A stretch of DNA of 64,000 nt, taken from NCBI RefSeq assembly GCF_005937985.2, contig NZ_CP042172.1, forward strand, positions 3,410,001 through 3,474,000. The letters run 5' to 3'. Both the position numbers and the translations under genes were made by a program. This DNA comes from Arthrobacter sp. KBS0702 (GTDB taxonomy: Bacteria; Actinomycetota; Actinomycetes; Actinomycetales; Micrococcaceae). Below the pieces are notes generated by a model, which was not told the origin of the DNA, did not search any database, and was given only the letters and a program-made list of their open reading frames with translations. How positions within the stretch are numbered: position 1 is the first letter of the stretch; each line of letters opens with the position of its first letter. Positions 23,872 through 32,715 of the stretch are shown in pieces.

Positions 23872-24876
23872 CTAGGGGCGCCCCGCGGCCAAGTCAACGA
23901 TTCCGGCGGCCTCTGCGAGGAGTTCCACGGACCGCAGCCTGTCCTCCACCCTGGCGCTCTGGTGCGCGACGATCAGTTCGTCGGCGTCGGCGTGCGCAGT
24001 GAACTCCTCCAGGTATTCGACCACGGCAGCGGGGGTGCCCACGGCGGAGTACTTCATCATCTGCGCCATGTGCTGGCCCTGCGGCGAGTCCAGGATCATG
24101 TCCGCTTCGTCGTCGCTGAAAACGCGGCCGTTGCCGAAGAACAGCGACACCCGGGCCCGTTTGGTGGCCTGGAACATTTCCTGGGCGTCGGCGGCGGAAT
24201 CCGCGGCGATCACGTTGACGCCGGCAATCACGTGCGGGGCGCCCAGCTGCCCGGAGGGCCGGAATTCGCGGCGGTAGAGGGCCACGGCATCCTGCAGGGC
24301 GTTCGGGGCGAAGTGCGAGGCGAAGGCGTAGGGCAGTCCGAGCTGGGCCGCCAGCTTCGCGCCGAAGAGCGATGACCCCAGGATGTAGAGCGGCACATTG
24401 GTGCCCTTGCCCGGGGTGGCCTCAACGCCGGGGATGCGGGTCGGGCCTGTCAGGTAGCCCTGCAGTTCCAGAACGTCCTGCGGGAAACTGTCCGCGCTCA
24501 TCGGATCGCGGCGCAAGGCACGCATGGTGTTCTGGTCGCTGCCGGGGGCGCGGCCCAGACCCAGGTCGATCCGTCCCGGGTGCAGGGTCTCAAGCGTGCC
24601 GAACTGCTCGGCGATGGTCAGCGGCGAGTGGTTGGGCAGCATGACGCCGCCGGCCCCGAGCCGGATGCTCTTGGTCTGCGCGGCAATGTGGGCGATCAGG
24701 ACGCTGGTCGCGGAGGAGGCGATGGAGGACATGTTGTGGTGCTCGGCGTACCAGATCCGGCGGTAGCCCAGGTCCTCGGCGCGCTGCGCCATGGCCACGC
24801 TGCCGGCGAAGCTTTCTGCCGCCGTCTGGCCCTTGCCGATGATTGCCAGGTCAAGGATGGAAAGCGGAACAGTCAC
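23872..24876 (-). CDS. LLM class flavin-dependent oxidoreductase (MsnO8-like)
   Basis: A 334-residue luciferase-like TIM-barrel protein. Typical segments are SVAMAQRAEDLGYRRIWYAEHHN, IRLGAGGVMLPNHSPL, GRIDLGLGRAPGSD and LYILGSSLFGA. GTG 24876 gives the family N-terminus (TVPLSILDLA), with AAAGG about 11 bases before it; longer in-frame starts add residues unlike the family. It should use FMNH2 or F420H2 and O2 or a hydride acceptor. Substrate unknown. It is divergent from the aldo/keto reductase gene. Confidence 0.88.
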   Translation of the reverse strand: MTVPLSILDLAIIGKGQTAAESFAGSVAMAQRAEDLGYRRIWYAEHHNMSSIASSATSVLIAHIAAQTKSIRLGAGGVMLPNHSPLTIAEQFGTLETLHPGRIDLGLGRAPGSDQNTMRALRRDPMSADSFPQDVLELQGYLTGPTRIPGVEATPGKGTNVPLYILGSSLFGAKLAAQLGLPYAFASHFAPNALQDAVALYRREFRPSGQLGAPHVIAGVNVIAADSAADAQEMFQATKRARVSLFFGNGRVFSDDEADMILDSPQGQHMAQMMKYSAVGTPAAVVEYLEEFTAHADADELIVAHQSARVEDRLRSVELLAEAAGIVDLAAGRP

Positions 24877-25054
24877 GGAAAAGCCGGCCTTTCGTTGCGG
24901 AGCATGGTCTAGATGAGGTGGCAGCCGCGCCGGGATCCGGCGTACGCACACTGATGCCAACGACGCCGGCGCCCGGCTTATTTCTGCGCGGCCGGAATCA
25001 CCGGCTGGACTGCCCGGGAGGAATACTCAGCAGCCTTAGTGGGTTGCCGACCTT

Positions 25055-25924
25055 ATGAGCCACCACAACTCACAGCATCCGGAACTATCCGCAACGATCG
25101 ATTTGAAGGACCTGGGAACTGTGCACCGGCTGGGCTTCGGCGCCATGCGCATTGTCGGCGACGGGGTCTGGGGCGAGCCCGCGGACCGGCACGCGGCCAT
25201 AGCCGTCGTCCGCCGCGCCGTCGAACTCGGCGTCGACTTCATCGACACCGCCGATTCCTACGGGCCCAACATCAGCGAGGAGATCCTCGCGGAGGCCCTG
25301 CACCCTTACCGGGACGGTCTGAAGATCGCCACCAAGGTCGGGTTCACCCGCACCGGCCCGAATGAATGGGTGCCGGTCGGCCGTCCCGAGTACCTGCGCC
25401 AGCAGACCGAGCTGAGCCTGCGCAAGCTCAAGGTGGACGCGCTGGACCTGCTGCAGCTGCACCGGATTGATCCCAAGGTGGACCCGGAGGAGCAGTTCAG
25501 CGTGCTCCGCGACCTGCAGAAGGAAGGCAAGGTCAAGGCGCTGGGCCTGTCCCAGGTCAGTGTGGCCGAACTCGAGCAGGCCGGGCGCCACTTCACCGTT
25601 TCCACCGTGCAGAACCGCTACAACCTGACGGACCGCAGCTCGGAGGATGTCTTGAACTACGCCGAGAAGAACGGCATCGGCTTCATCCCCTGGGCTCCGA
25701 TCTCGGCCGGCGAACTCGCCCGGCCCGGCGGCCCGCTCGACGAGGCCGCCACCCGGCTGGGCGCCACCACCTCGCAGGTGGCCCTCGCCTGGCTGCTTCG
25801 CCGCTCCCCCGCCATGATGCCGATCCCCGGCACCGGCTCGGTCAAGCACCTCGAAGAGAACCTTGCCGCCGGCAGCGTCGTCCTCGATGACGCTACCTTC
25901 GCGGAGCTCGAAGCCGCACGCTAA
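25055..25924 (+). CDS. Aldo/keto reductase
   Basis: A 289-residue AKR with the catalytic Asp/Tyr segment [10 protein letters not shown] (about residues 66-75), Lys in KIATKVGF, His in LLQLHRID and the C-terminal NADPH-binding [14 protein letters not shown]. It should reduce aldehydes or ketones in the cytoplasm with NADPH. The DJ-1/PfpI gene follows after 59 bp and may be co-transcribed, which would pair two carbonyl-stress activities. Confidence 0.9.
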   Translation: MSHHNSQHPELSATIDLKDLGTVHRLGFGAMRIVGDGVWGEPADRHAAIAVVRRAVELGVDFIDTADSYGPNISEEILAEALHPYRDGLKIATKVGFTRTGPNEWVPVGRPEYLRQQTELSLRKLKVDALDLLQLHRIDPKVDPEEQFSVLRDLQKEGKVKALGLSQVSVAELEQAGRHFTVSTVQNRYNLTDRSSEDVLNYAEKNGIGFIPWAPISAGELARPGGPLDEAATRLGATTSQVALAWLLRRSPAMMPIPGTGSVKHLEENLAAGSVVLDDATFAELEAAR

Positions 25925-25983
25925 ACCCCGCCCCCATCACCACCCCTTGCCCGGCCCTTGCGCCGGCAGAACAGGAGCACAAC

Positions 25984-26685
25984 ATGGCTAACATCCTGAT
26001 GGTCGTATCCGCCGCAGATTCCCTCACCATGCGCGACGGCAGCAAGCACCCCACCGGATACTGGGCCGAGGAGCTCGTCGTTTCGCACCAGACCCTGCGC
26101 GGCGCCGGCCACACCGTCCAGATCGCCACTCCCGGCGGCGCCAAGCCGACCGTGGACGAGGTCAGCCTGGCAGCCGACTCCGCCGGCGGCCAGGACCGCG
26201 CCGACGGCTTCCGCCGGTACCTCGCCGACATCGACGCCGAACTCTCCGCCCCGCTGGTGCTGGCCGACGTCGACCTGGCCGGGTACGACGCGATCGTGAT
26301 GCCCGGTGGTCACGGCCCCATGGCCGACCTGTTCGAGGACGCGGACCTCGGCCGGCTGCTGATCGAGGCCAACAAGGCCGGCAAGGTTATCGCGCCCTTC
26401 TGCCACGGCCCCGCCGGCCTGCTGAGCGCCGTCGACGCCGCCGGAAACTTCGCCTTCGCGGGGCGCCGCCTCACCGTCTTCACGAATGAAGAGGAACTGG
26501 GCGGCGGAACCGGGGAGAACACGCCCTGGTTCGTCGAAGACGCGTTGAAGGAGAAGGGGTCGGTCGTGGAAAACGAGGGCGCCTGGGGCTCCCACGTGGT
26601 CCGCGACGGCAACCTCATCACCGGACAGAACCCGCAGTCCAGCGAGGACGTGGCGCAGGAAGTCCTGAAGGCCCTCGCTGAATAG
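25984..26685 (+). CDS. DJ-1/PfpI family protein, Hsp31-like glyoxalase III candidate
   Basis: A 233-residue class I glutamine-amidotransferase-like protein. The nucleophile elbow is FCHGPAGLL with Cys140; a conserved acidic residue lies in the early DSLTMRDG region and the VMPGGHGPM strand is present. The length and the KHPTGYWAEE segment fit the Hsp31/YhbO-like branch that handles methylglyoxal or glycated proteins. AGGAG at about 25971 precedes the ATG. Activity is inferred from the family. Confidence 0.85.
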   Translation: MANILMVVSAADSLTMRDGSKHPTGYWAEELVVSHQTLRGAGHTVQIATPGGAKPTVDEVSLAADSAGGQDRADGFRRYLADIDAELSAPLVLADVDLAGYDAIVMPGGHGPMADLFEDADLGRLLIEANKAGKVIAPFCHGPAGLLSAVDAAGNFAFAGRRLTVFTNEEELGGGTGENTPWFVEDALKEKGSVVENEGAWGSHVVRDGNLITGQNPQSSEDVAQEVLKALAE

Positions 26686-26719
26686 CGCCGCCCGCAGGCC
26701 CCAACAAAGCTAGGCTGAT

Positions 26720-26745
26720 GCCGGGTCCGGGCGGCCGGACCCGGC
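26720..26745 (+). terminator. GC-rich hairpin after the DJ-1/PfpI gene
   Basis: GCCGGGTCCGG (26720-26730) pairs with CCGGACCCGGC (26735-26745), an 11-bp stem with a 4-base loop. It ends directly at the -10 element of the HerA-like gene, so the element could combine termination with promoter control. Confidence 0.55.
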
Positions 26746-26751
26746 TAAGCT
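26746..26751 (+). promoter_or_regulatory. Candidate -10 element (TAAGCT), leaderless arrangement
   Basis: TAAGCT ends six bases before the ATG at 26758 with no Shine-Dalgarno sequence in between, so the transcript probably starts at the start codon. Confidence 0.4.
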
Positions 26752-26757
26752 AGCGGC

Positions 26758-28455
26758 ATGGCCATGAAATCCACTGCTGATAAAGTCGCCACCATCCAAA
26801 AGGGGTACACCCTGGAGGGGCCCACCATCGAGCTGGGAGCCGCGATTGTCGACGGCGAACTCCACAAGGACGCGCCGGTCCGGCTGCCGTTGTCCATGAT
26901 GAACCGGCACGGGCTGGTGGCCGGCGCGACCGGCACCGGCAAGACCGTGACCCTGCACATGATGGCGGAGCAGCTCTCCACCGCCGGTGTACCGGTCTTC
27001 CTCGCGGACATCAAGGGCGACCTCTCCGGCCTCGCCACAGCCGCCGCCGGCTCGGAGAAGCTCAAGGCCCGCACCGACAGCATCGGCCAGCCGTGGTCCG
27101 GCAAGACGTTCCCGGTGGAATTCCTCGCCCTCGGCGGCGACGGCGCCGGTATCCCGGTCCGCTCCACCATCACTTCCTTCGGCCCCATCCTGCTGTCCCG
27201 GGTGATGGAACTCAATGAGACCCAGGAGTCCAGCCTGCAACTGGTCTTCCACTTTGCGGACAAAAACGACCTTGAGCTGATCGACCTCAAGGACCTGCGG
27301 GCGGTCATCCAGTTCCTGACCTCGGACGAGGGCAAGGACGAACTCGAGAACCTGGGCGGCCTGTCGAAGTCCACCGCCGGCGTCATCCTCCGCGAACTGG
27401 TCACGCTCGAGGCGCAGGGGATGGAAAAGTTCTTCGGCGAACCGGAGTTCGACACCGCCGAACTCCTGCGGACTGCCCCGGACGGCCGCGGCGTCGTGAC
27501 CTGCCTGGAACTGCCCACCCTGCAGACCAAGCCGATGCTGTTCTCCACCTTCCTGATGTGGCTGCTCGCCGACCTGTTCGAGGACCTGCCCGAGGCCGGC
27601 GACCTGGACAAACCCAAACTCGTGTTCTTCCTGGACGAGGCACACCTGCTCTTCAACGACGCCTCCAAGGCCTTCCTGGACGCGATCACCACCACCGTTC
27701 GGCTGATCCGCTCCAAGGGCGTGGGTATCTTCTTCGTCACGCAGACGCCGAAGGACGTGCCGGCGGAGGTCCTTGGCCAGCTCGCCAACCGGGTGCAGCA
27801 CGCCCTGCGCGCCTTCACCCCGGAGGATGCCAAGGCGCTCAAGGCGACTGTCTCCACCTTCCCGATGAGCGACTACGACCTTGAGGAAACCCTCACCTCG
27901 GCCGGAATTGGCGAGGCTGTCATCACCGTCATGAACGAGAAGGGCGCCCCGACTCCGGTGGCCCTGACGCGGCTGTGGGCTCCCGAGTCCGTGATGGGCC
28001 CGAGCGATAATGCCCTGATTGCCAGCACCGTGGCCGGCTCCGCCCTGCTCGCCAAGTACGGCACGGCCGTGGACAACATCTCCGCCTACGAGAAGCTGGC
28101 CGGCCGGGCCGCCGCGTCCACCGGCCCCGCTGCCGGCGGCTCCGGGGCGGAAGCCAGCTCGGGCGCCGGTCTGGACCCCAACGCCGTCGACGCCGATGCC
28201 CGCCGGATCGAGGAAGAAATCCTCGGCCGGCCCAGCAGCCGTCCGGCGCCGGCGCCCGAACCGGAACGCGCACCGCAGCGGCGGTCACAGCAGCAGCAGG
28301 AATCCGGCGGCGGAATGGCCGGAGATCTCGCCGGGGCGCTGGGTGGCGCCCTCGGCGGCGGGCTCAAAAGCATGGCTCGCTCACTCGGTACCCAGCTCGG
28401 CCGGGAACTGCTGCGCGGTGTCTTCGGAACCGCCTCCCGGCGCCGTCGGCGCTAG
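26758..28455 (+). CDS. HerA-like ATPase (DUF853 family)
   Basis: A 565-residue P-loop ATPase of the HerA/FtsK clan. Walker A is GATGTGKT (residues 56-63), Walker B is VFFLDEAH (near residue 288), and a sensor-like FFVTQTP segment follows. The C-terminal about 120 residues are Ala/Pro/Gly/Gln-rich and end in GTASRRRRR, a probably disordered basic tail. DUF853 members are widespread soluble ATPases of poorly known role, possibly in DNA handling. No NurA-type nuclease gene is adjacent. It is apparently expressed from a leaderless transcript. Confidence 0.88.
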   Translation: MAMKSTADKVATIQKGYTLEGPTIELGAAIVDGELHKDAPVRLPLSMMNRHGLVAGATGTGKTVTLHMMAEQLSTAGVPVFLADIKGDLSGLATAAAGSEKLKARTDSIGQPWSGKTFPVEFLALGGDGAGIPVRSTITSFGPILLSRVMELNETQESSLQLVFHFADKNDLELIDLKDLRAVIQFLTSDEGKDELENLGGLSKSTAGVILRELVTLEAQGMEKFFGEPEFDTAELLRTAPDGRGVVTCLELPTLQTKPMLFSTFLMWLLADLFEDLPEAGDLDKPKLVFFLDEAHLLFNDASKAFLDAITTTVRLIRSKGVGIFFVTQTPKDVPAEVLGQLANRVQHALRAFTPEDAKALKATVSTFPMSDYDLEETLTSAGIGEAVITVMNEKGAPTPVALTRLWAPESVMGPSDNALIASTVAGSALLAKYGTAVDNISAYEKLAGRAAASTGPAAGGSGAEASSGAGLDPNAVDADARRIEEEILGRPSSRPAPAPEPERAPQRRSQQQQESGGGMAGDLAGALGGALGGGLKSMARSLGTQLGRELLRGVFGTASRRRRR

Positions 28456-28561
28456 GAGCGCTGAGGCAGCCGTGTCCGCCCGGAGGTGATGGTGCGCGTC
28501 ACACGTGACTCCTGGGACACGTGTATTCAGCGGGCGTACAGGTAACGTAAGGGACGTGCAA

Positions 28562-29554
28562 ATGAGTCAGGCGTTGGTCAGGATCGCAGCCGGGTGGCTG
28601 ATGGGCCTGATGCTCGCCGTGGCCGGCGCCGTCGTCGCCATCAACCTGGTGAACGACTCCATCGCCAGCCCGCAGCAGCCGGTACGCGAGTATCTGGCCG
28701 CGCTGCAGAAGGGCGAAGGCGAGAAGGCCCTGGGCCTCCTGCAGGCCCGGGTGCCGCAAAGCAACCCTGCAATGCTGGACGGCGAAGCGCTGAAGACCGC
28801 GGCCGCGAAGATCTCCGGGGTGAAATTCGGCGACGCTGAAGACCGGGGCGGGGACCAGGTCATGGTCCCGGTGGACTACAGCATCGACGGGAGCCAGTTG
28901 CGCACCGAGTTCCTGCTGCAACGCTCCGGCACCCAGTGGCTCTTCTTCCACGACTGGTCTTTCGTCCCGGCGGAGCTGCCAACCCTGAGCGTCACCGTGG
29001 TGAACTCGAACCAGGCCTCTCTTAACGGGGTTCCCGTAAACATGCCCAACGGCCGCAACACCTTCGCCGTGTTCTACCCGGGCGAATATGAGGCCTCACT
29101 GAACGGCCAGTTCTTCGCGGCCCCCGCGACCCGGGCAATCCTTTCCGGCCGGGACACACCCCCGGCGCCGCTGAATCTGCTGACCCAGGCCACCGACGGC
29201 CTCAAGGACGCCGTCAGCGCCAAGGTCAAGCAGTTCCTCGACGACTGCGCCGACCAGGCGGACAAGAAGCAGCAGCTTCAGCCGGACTGCCCGTTCTACC
29301 ACATCACCAACAACCGGGTAGCGGACGGAACCATCGACTGGAGCATCACCGACTACCCCGTGGTGAAGATTGAGCCCTTCGGCGGCCGTTGGGTGGTCGC
29401 GCCGCTGGACGGCAAGGCTCGGATCAAGGCACGGCAGACGGACCTCTTCACCGGTGCGGTCACCGAACTCAATGCGGTCCACGACTTCAGCTTCACGACC
29501 CGCCTGGACATCGACGGCGACACGGTCAAGCTCACCCCGCAGCTCAGCAACTAG
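28562..29554 (+). CDS. Membrane-anchored extracytoplasmic protein, unknown function
   Basis: A 330-residue protein with one N-terminal hydrophobic helix (about residues 5-28, GWLMGLMLAVAGAVVAINLV) and a large extracytoplasmic part. The part after it (EYLAALQKGEGEKALGLLQAR) resembles helical stalks that precede NTF2-like or PEGA-like domains, and SVTVVNSNQASLNGVPVNMPNG suggests a beta-sandwich. ATG 28562 follows AAGGGA. GTG 28556 is an alternative, seven bases after a TAACGT -10-like box, which would make the message leaderless. No family recognised with confidence. Confidence 0.7.
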   Translation: MSQALVRIAAGWLMGLMLAVAGAVVAINLVNDSIASPQQPVREYLAALQKGEGEKALGLLQARVPQSNPAMLDGEALKTAAAKISGVKFGDAEDRGGDQVMVPVDYSIDGSQLRTEFLLQRSGTQWLFFHDWSFVPAELPTLSVTVVNSNQASLNGVPVNMPNGRNTFAVFYPGEYEASLNGQFFAAPATRAILSGRDTPPAPLNLLTQATDGLKDAVSAKVKQFLDDCADQADKKQQLQPDCPFYHITNNRVADGTIDWSITDYPVVKIEPFGGRWVVAPLDGKARIKARQTDLFTGAVTELNAVHDFSFTTRLDIDGDTVKLTPQLSN

Positions 29555-29707
29555 GGCCGCTGCAGCCCAGGCTGTCGCGGTGCCGGCCAGGTCGTCACAC
29601 CCAGCCGTCACACCGGGCAGTCTTTTGCGGCAGCGGCGCCCGGCGGTGCCCGACATTGCGCGGAGCCCTTCGTGTCGGAAGCCGAAGAACTTGTCCGGCG
29701 TGACGCC

Positions 29708-30529
29708 TCACGCGCGCGGTCGGCCCGCCAGGACTGCCGAAACTTCGGCCATCATCCGCGCGGGGCGGTGCACGACGTCGTCGTAGTAGTAGCGGAGCAC
29801 CGAATAGCCACGGACAACGGACACGTTGTTGCGGCGTTGGTCCTTTTTAAGCTGGGCCCAGTCGCTGTGGTGGCGGCCGTCCAGTTCAACGATGAGTCTG
29901 CCCTCGAGGAGAAGGTCCACATATCCGACGCCGTCAATATAGACCTGGGGCTCCACCGTGATTCCGGCCTGGCGGAAGCATGTCCGGGCCAAGGTCTCCA
30001 GCAGGGACTCGGCCCCGCGGTCCACCCATTCAAGGACGTGGCGGGCCCTACCGTTACGCCGTCCCGGCAGCCTCTGCCGCAGGAAGTCCACCGTCATCTC
30101 GCCCCGGCCCACGGCGCATTCGACCATGACCAGGGACTCCCTGAACGGGAGGCAGCGCAGAGCGTGAATCAGGACATCGCCCAAGGCCGCAACCGGCCGG
30201 TGCGGTTGTGGGTCAAAGAGCAGGCCGCCATGGGGTGTCTCCCCGGCGACGGTCTCGCCGCGGCGGTGGTGCACATGGTTGGACCCGACAGGGCCGATAG
30301 CCCACAGTCCATAAAATGGGGCCGCGCTGACACAGGTGAGCAGCTGCCTCCGCTGGAGCAGCGAGACATAATCGGCAGGGGCGGAGGGGAGAGCGTACAG
30401 CCCGCGAACCGGCTGGAGAACCCCGGCCCTCACCGCTCGCCGCAGCTCAGCGTCGGCGATTCCCAGACCGGTCAATGCCGGCCGCCGCGCCGCGCCGCCG
30501 CAGAAGCTCAAAGCCGTGAAGACATCCAT
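29708..30529 (-). CDS. AbiEi-like/DUF559 protein (predicted PD-(D/E)xK nuclease fold)
   Basis: A 273-residue protein. The N-terminus (LTGLGIADAELRRAVRAGVLQPVRGLYALP) resembles the winged helix of AbiEi-type antitoxins. The C-terminal about 100 residues form a DUF559/Vsr-like domain with Glu in ESLLETLAR, then YVDLLLEGRLIVELDGRHH with the Asp and Glu-x-Asp spacing of PD-(D/E)xK enzymes. Such fusions are common in Actinobacteria as single genes without an AbiEii toxin beside them, and none is seen here. It may act on DNA or only bind it; function unknown. Confidence 0.75.
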   Translation of the reverse strand: MDVFTALSFCGGAARRPALTGLGIADAELRRAVRAGVLQPVRGLYALPSAPADYVSLLQRRQLLTCVSAAPFYGLWAIGPVGSNHVHHRRGETVAGETPHGGLLFDPQPHRPVAALGDVLIHALRCLPFRESLVMVECAVGRGEMTVDFLRQRLPGRRNGRARHVLEWVDRGAESLLETLARTCFRQAGITVEPQVYIDGVGYVDLLLEGRLIVELDGRHHSDWAQLKKDQRRNNVSVVRGYSVLRYYYDDVVHRPARMMAEVSAVLAGRPRA

Positions 30530-30677
30530 AGGGCAAGGTTCCCGGCTGCCGCGATGGTGCGGTGGACCCCGGAAGCGCTATGTGGACATCCCGGCGTCAT
30601 TCACCGCAGTCTTTTGCCCTTGCCAACGCCGTACTCCCTCGGGAAACCAAGGCGGCTGTGCCCCGGGGCGCGCAAAA

Positions 30678-30715
30678 GGCTGCTGTCCGTGACACGCAAG
30701 CCACGGACAGCAGCC
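30678..30715 (-). terminator. Terminator of the thioredoxin-NHL gene
   Basis: GGCTGCTGTCCGTG (30678-30691) pairs perfectly with CACGGACAGCAGCC (30702-30715). On the minus strand it is followed by TTTT, 17 bp beyond the stop codon. Confidence 0.85.
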
Positions 30716-30732
30716 CTAAGACGTGGGACGGC

Positions 30733-32715
30733 TCAGTCCATACCGCGCAGGTCAAGGACCAGCTCGGTGTCCCCATCGGCCTGCAGGAGCACCGGGATGC
30801 CCCAGTCCTGCTGGTACAGGTGGCAGGCCGCGTGGTCGGGGATTTCGCCGTCCTCGGTTTCCGGGCCGTCGCAGGCCGCGGCGCGGGCGGTAATGTGCAG
30901 CACGCCCTCGGGGACATCGGACGAGAGCTCCAGGGTGCGGAGCAATCCCACGGAGGTCCCGCCCCCGGCCACCAGCAGTTCCGGCGGAGTGGAGGAGATC
31001 TTCAACTGCGTGGGGTCGCCCCAGCGGTCGTCCAGCTTCTGCCCGGTCGGGGCGGTGAAACGGACCGCCAGGGACAGCAGCCCGGGCGCCACCGGGCTCT
31101 TGGGCCGGTGCGTCTGCACGGCGCCCTCGTCTACCTGCTGCGCTTCCTTGGGGATCGGCACATAGACGAGCTGGTGCTTGTTCGCCTCGACCACCACCAG
31201 CAGCGGCTCGGCGCCAGCCACCCGGGTGTGGTCCACAATCACGTCCGAGGGTTCGGACAGCCCGCGGGCGAGCGTGGAGACCGTCCCCGTGGCGGGGTCG
31301 TAGCGGCGCACGGCGCCGTTATAGGTGTCCGCGATCGCCACCGAACCGTCCGGCAGCACCGTCACGCCCAGCGGGTGCTGGAGACGGGCCTCGGCCGCCG
31401 GGCCGTCCCGGAAGCCGAAGTCGAACAGTCCCTTGCCCACGGCCGATTCGACCGTGATGGCGCCGTCGTCCGTGATGACGAGTTTGCGCAGGGCCGAGGT
31501 CTCGGAGTCTGCGACCCAAATGTTGCCATCCGCGTCCTCGGCGAGGCCGGAGGACTGCGCGAACCAAGCCTCCGCGGCCGGTCCGTCGAGCAGGCCCTCG
31601 AGGCCGTTGCCTGCGACGATGGACACCGCTCCCGTGACCGGGTCGAAACTGAAGATCTGGTGCACCCCGGCCATCGCCACCACGACGGCGTTGAGCTTGC
31701 TGGACCAGACGACGTCCCATGGTGAGCTCAGCGAGACCTGCAGCGGGTCCGCTTCCAGCCGGGCACCGTAGGCGGCGCCTTCCTCGTCCACGCGGGCCGG
31801 CCCGGTTTCGAGCAGCCGCTGCACGCCGTTGCCGGCGAGCGTGGTGGCGGTGCCGTCCGTGAGGGAGAGCCCGCGGAGCCGGTGGTTGACCGAGTCGGCA
31901 ATGACGACGTCGTAGCCGGCCTTCGCGGCCACGTCCTCCGGAAGCAGCACCAGGCCCTGGGGTTCATTGAAGCGGGCGTCGGCGGCGCCGCCGTCGGCGT
32001 AGCCCTTCTCGCCCGAACCGTAGGTGCCCAACACTGTCTCGAAGTCGGTGGCGAGCTCCACCAGCCGGTGGTGGCCGGTGTCGGTGACCAGCCAGGTTCC
32101 GGCGGCGTCCTGCGGCTCGGCGTCCCCGGCGGCGACCGAGCTGCCGCGTCCGGCCGGCAGGTACAGCGCCTTGCCCGGGAACCGCAGCGTGCCCGACGTC
32201 GGCTCCGGAGCCACGTAGGGACCGTCGCCGCGGTGCAGGGTGCCCTTGGCCTCATGTTCGGCGATCAGCTCGGGGATCAGCACGGCCAGGCCGTCCGCGT
32301 GGCCCTCGCCGGAGAGGTGCGCCACGATGTAGCCCTCGGGGTCGATGACCACCAGGGTGGGCCAGGCGCGGGCGGTGTAGGCCTTCCAGGTCTCCAGTTC
32401 CGGGTCGTCCAGGACCGGGTGGCGGATTTCGTAGCGTTCGACGGCGGCGGCCAGGGCCACGGGGTCTGCTTCGTGCTCGAACTTCGGCGAGTGCACCCCC
32501 ACGGTCACGAGGACGTCGGAGTACTGCTGTTCGAGCGGGCGGAGTTCATCCAGGACGTGCAGGCAGTTGATGCAGCAGAAGGTCCAGAAGTCCAGCAGCA
32601 CGATCTTGCCGCGCAGGGATTCGAGGTCCAGGGATTTGCCGCCGGTGTTCAGCCAGCCGCGGCCCACGAGTTCGGAGGCCCGGACCCGGAGGTGGGTGCG
32701 TACGGTTTCGCTCAT
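30733..32715 (-). CDS. Thioredoxin-like/NHL-repeat protein
   Basis: A 660-residue two-part protein. Residues about 10-150 form a thioredoxin/TlpA-like domain with CCINCLH, a CxxC motif preceded by WTF, as in redoxins. Residues about 170-520 hold NHL beta-propeller repeats (DTGHHRLVELA, ADSVNHRLRGLS, ADSETSALRKLV, ADTYNGAVRRYD). A C-terminal beta domain follows. No signal peptide is visible, so it is probably cytoplasmic. Its start codon overlaps the stop of the CopD-CtaG gene by one base (TGATG), implying coupled translation and a possible link to copper or cytochrome oxidase handling. Confidence 0.88.
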   Translation of the reverse strand: MSETVRTHLRVRASELVGRGWLNTGGKSLDLESLRGKIVLLDFWTFCCINCLHVLDELRPLEQQYSDVLVTVGVHSPKFEHEADPVALAAAVERYEIRHPVLDDPELETWKAYTARAWPTLVVIDPEGYIVAHLSGEGHADGLAVLIPELIAEHEAKGTLHRGDGPYVAPEPTSGTLRFPGKALYLPAGRGSSVAAGDAEPQDAAGTWLVTDTGHHRLVELATDFETVLGTYGSGEKGYADGGAADARFNEPQGLVLLPEDVAAKAGYDVVIADSVNHRLRGLSLTDGTATTLAGNGVQRLLETGPARVDEEGAAYGARLEADPLQVSLSSPWDVVWSSKLNAVVVAMAGVHQIFSFDPVTGAVSIVAGNGLEGLLDGPAAEAWFAQSSGLAEDADGNIWVADSETSALRKLVITDDGAITVESAVGKGLFDFGFRDGPAAEARLQHPLGVTVLPDGSVAIADTYNGAVRRYDPATGTVSTLARGLSEPSDVIVDHTRVAGAEPLLVVVEANKHQLVYVPIPKEAQQVDEGAVQTHRPKSPVAPGLLSLAVRFTAPTGQKLDDRWGDPTQLKISSTPPELLVAGGGTSVGLLRTLELSSDVPEGVLHITARAAACDGPETEDGEIPDHAACHLYQQDWGIPVLLQADGDTELVLDLRGMD

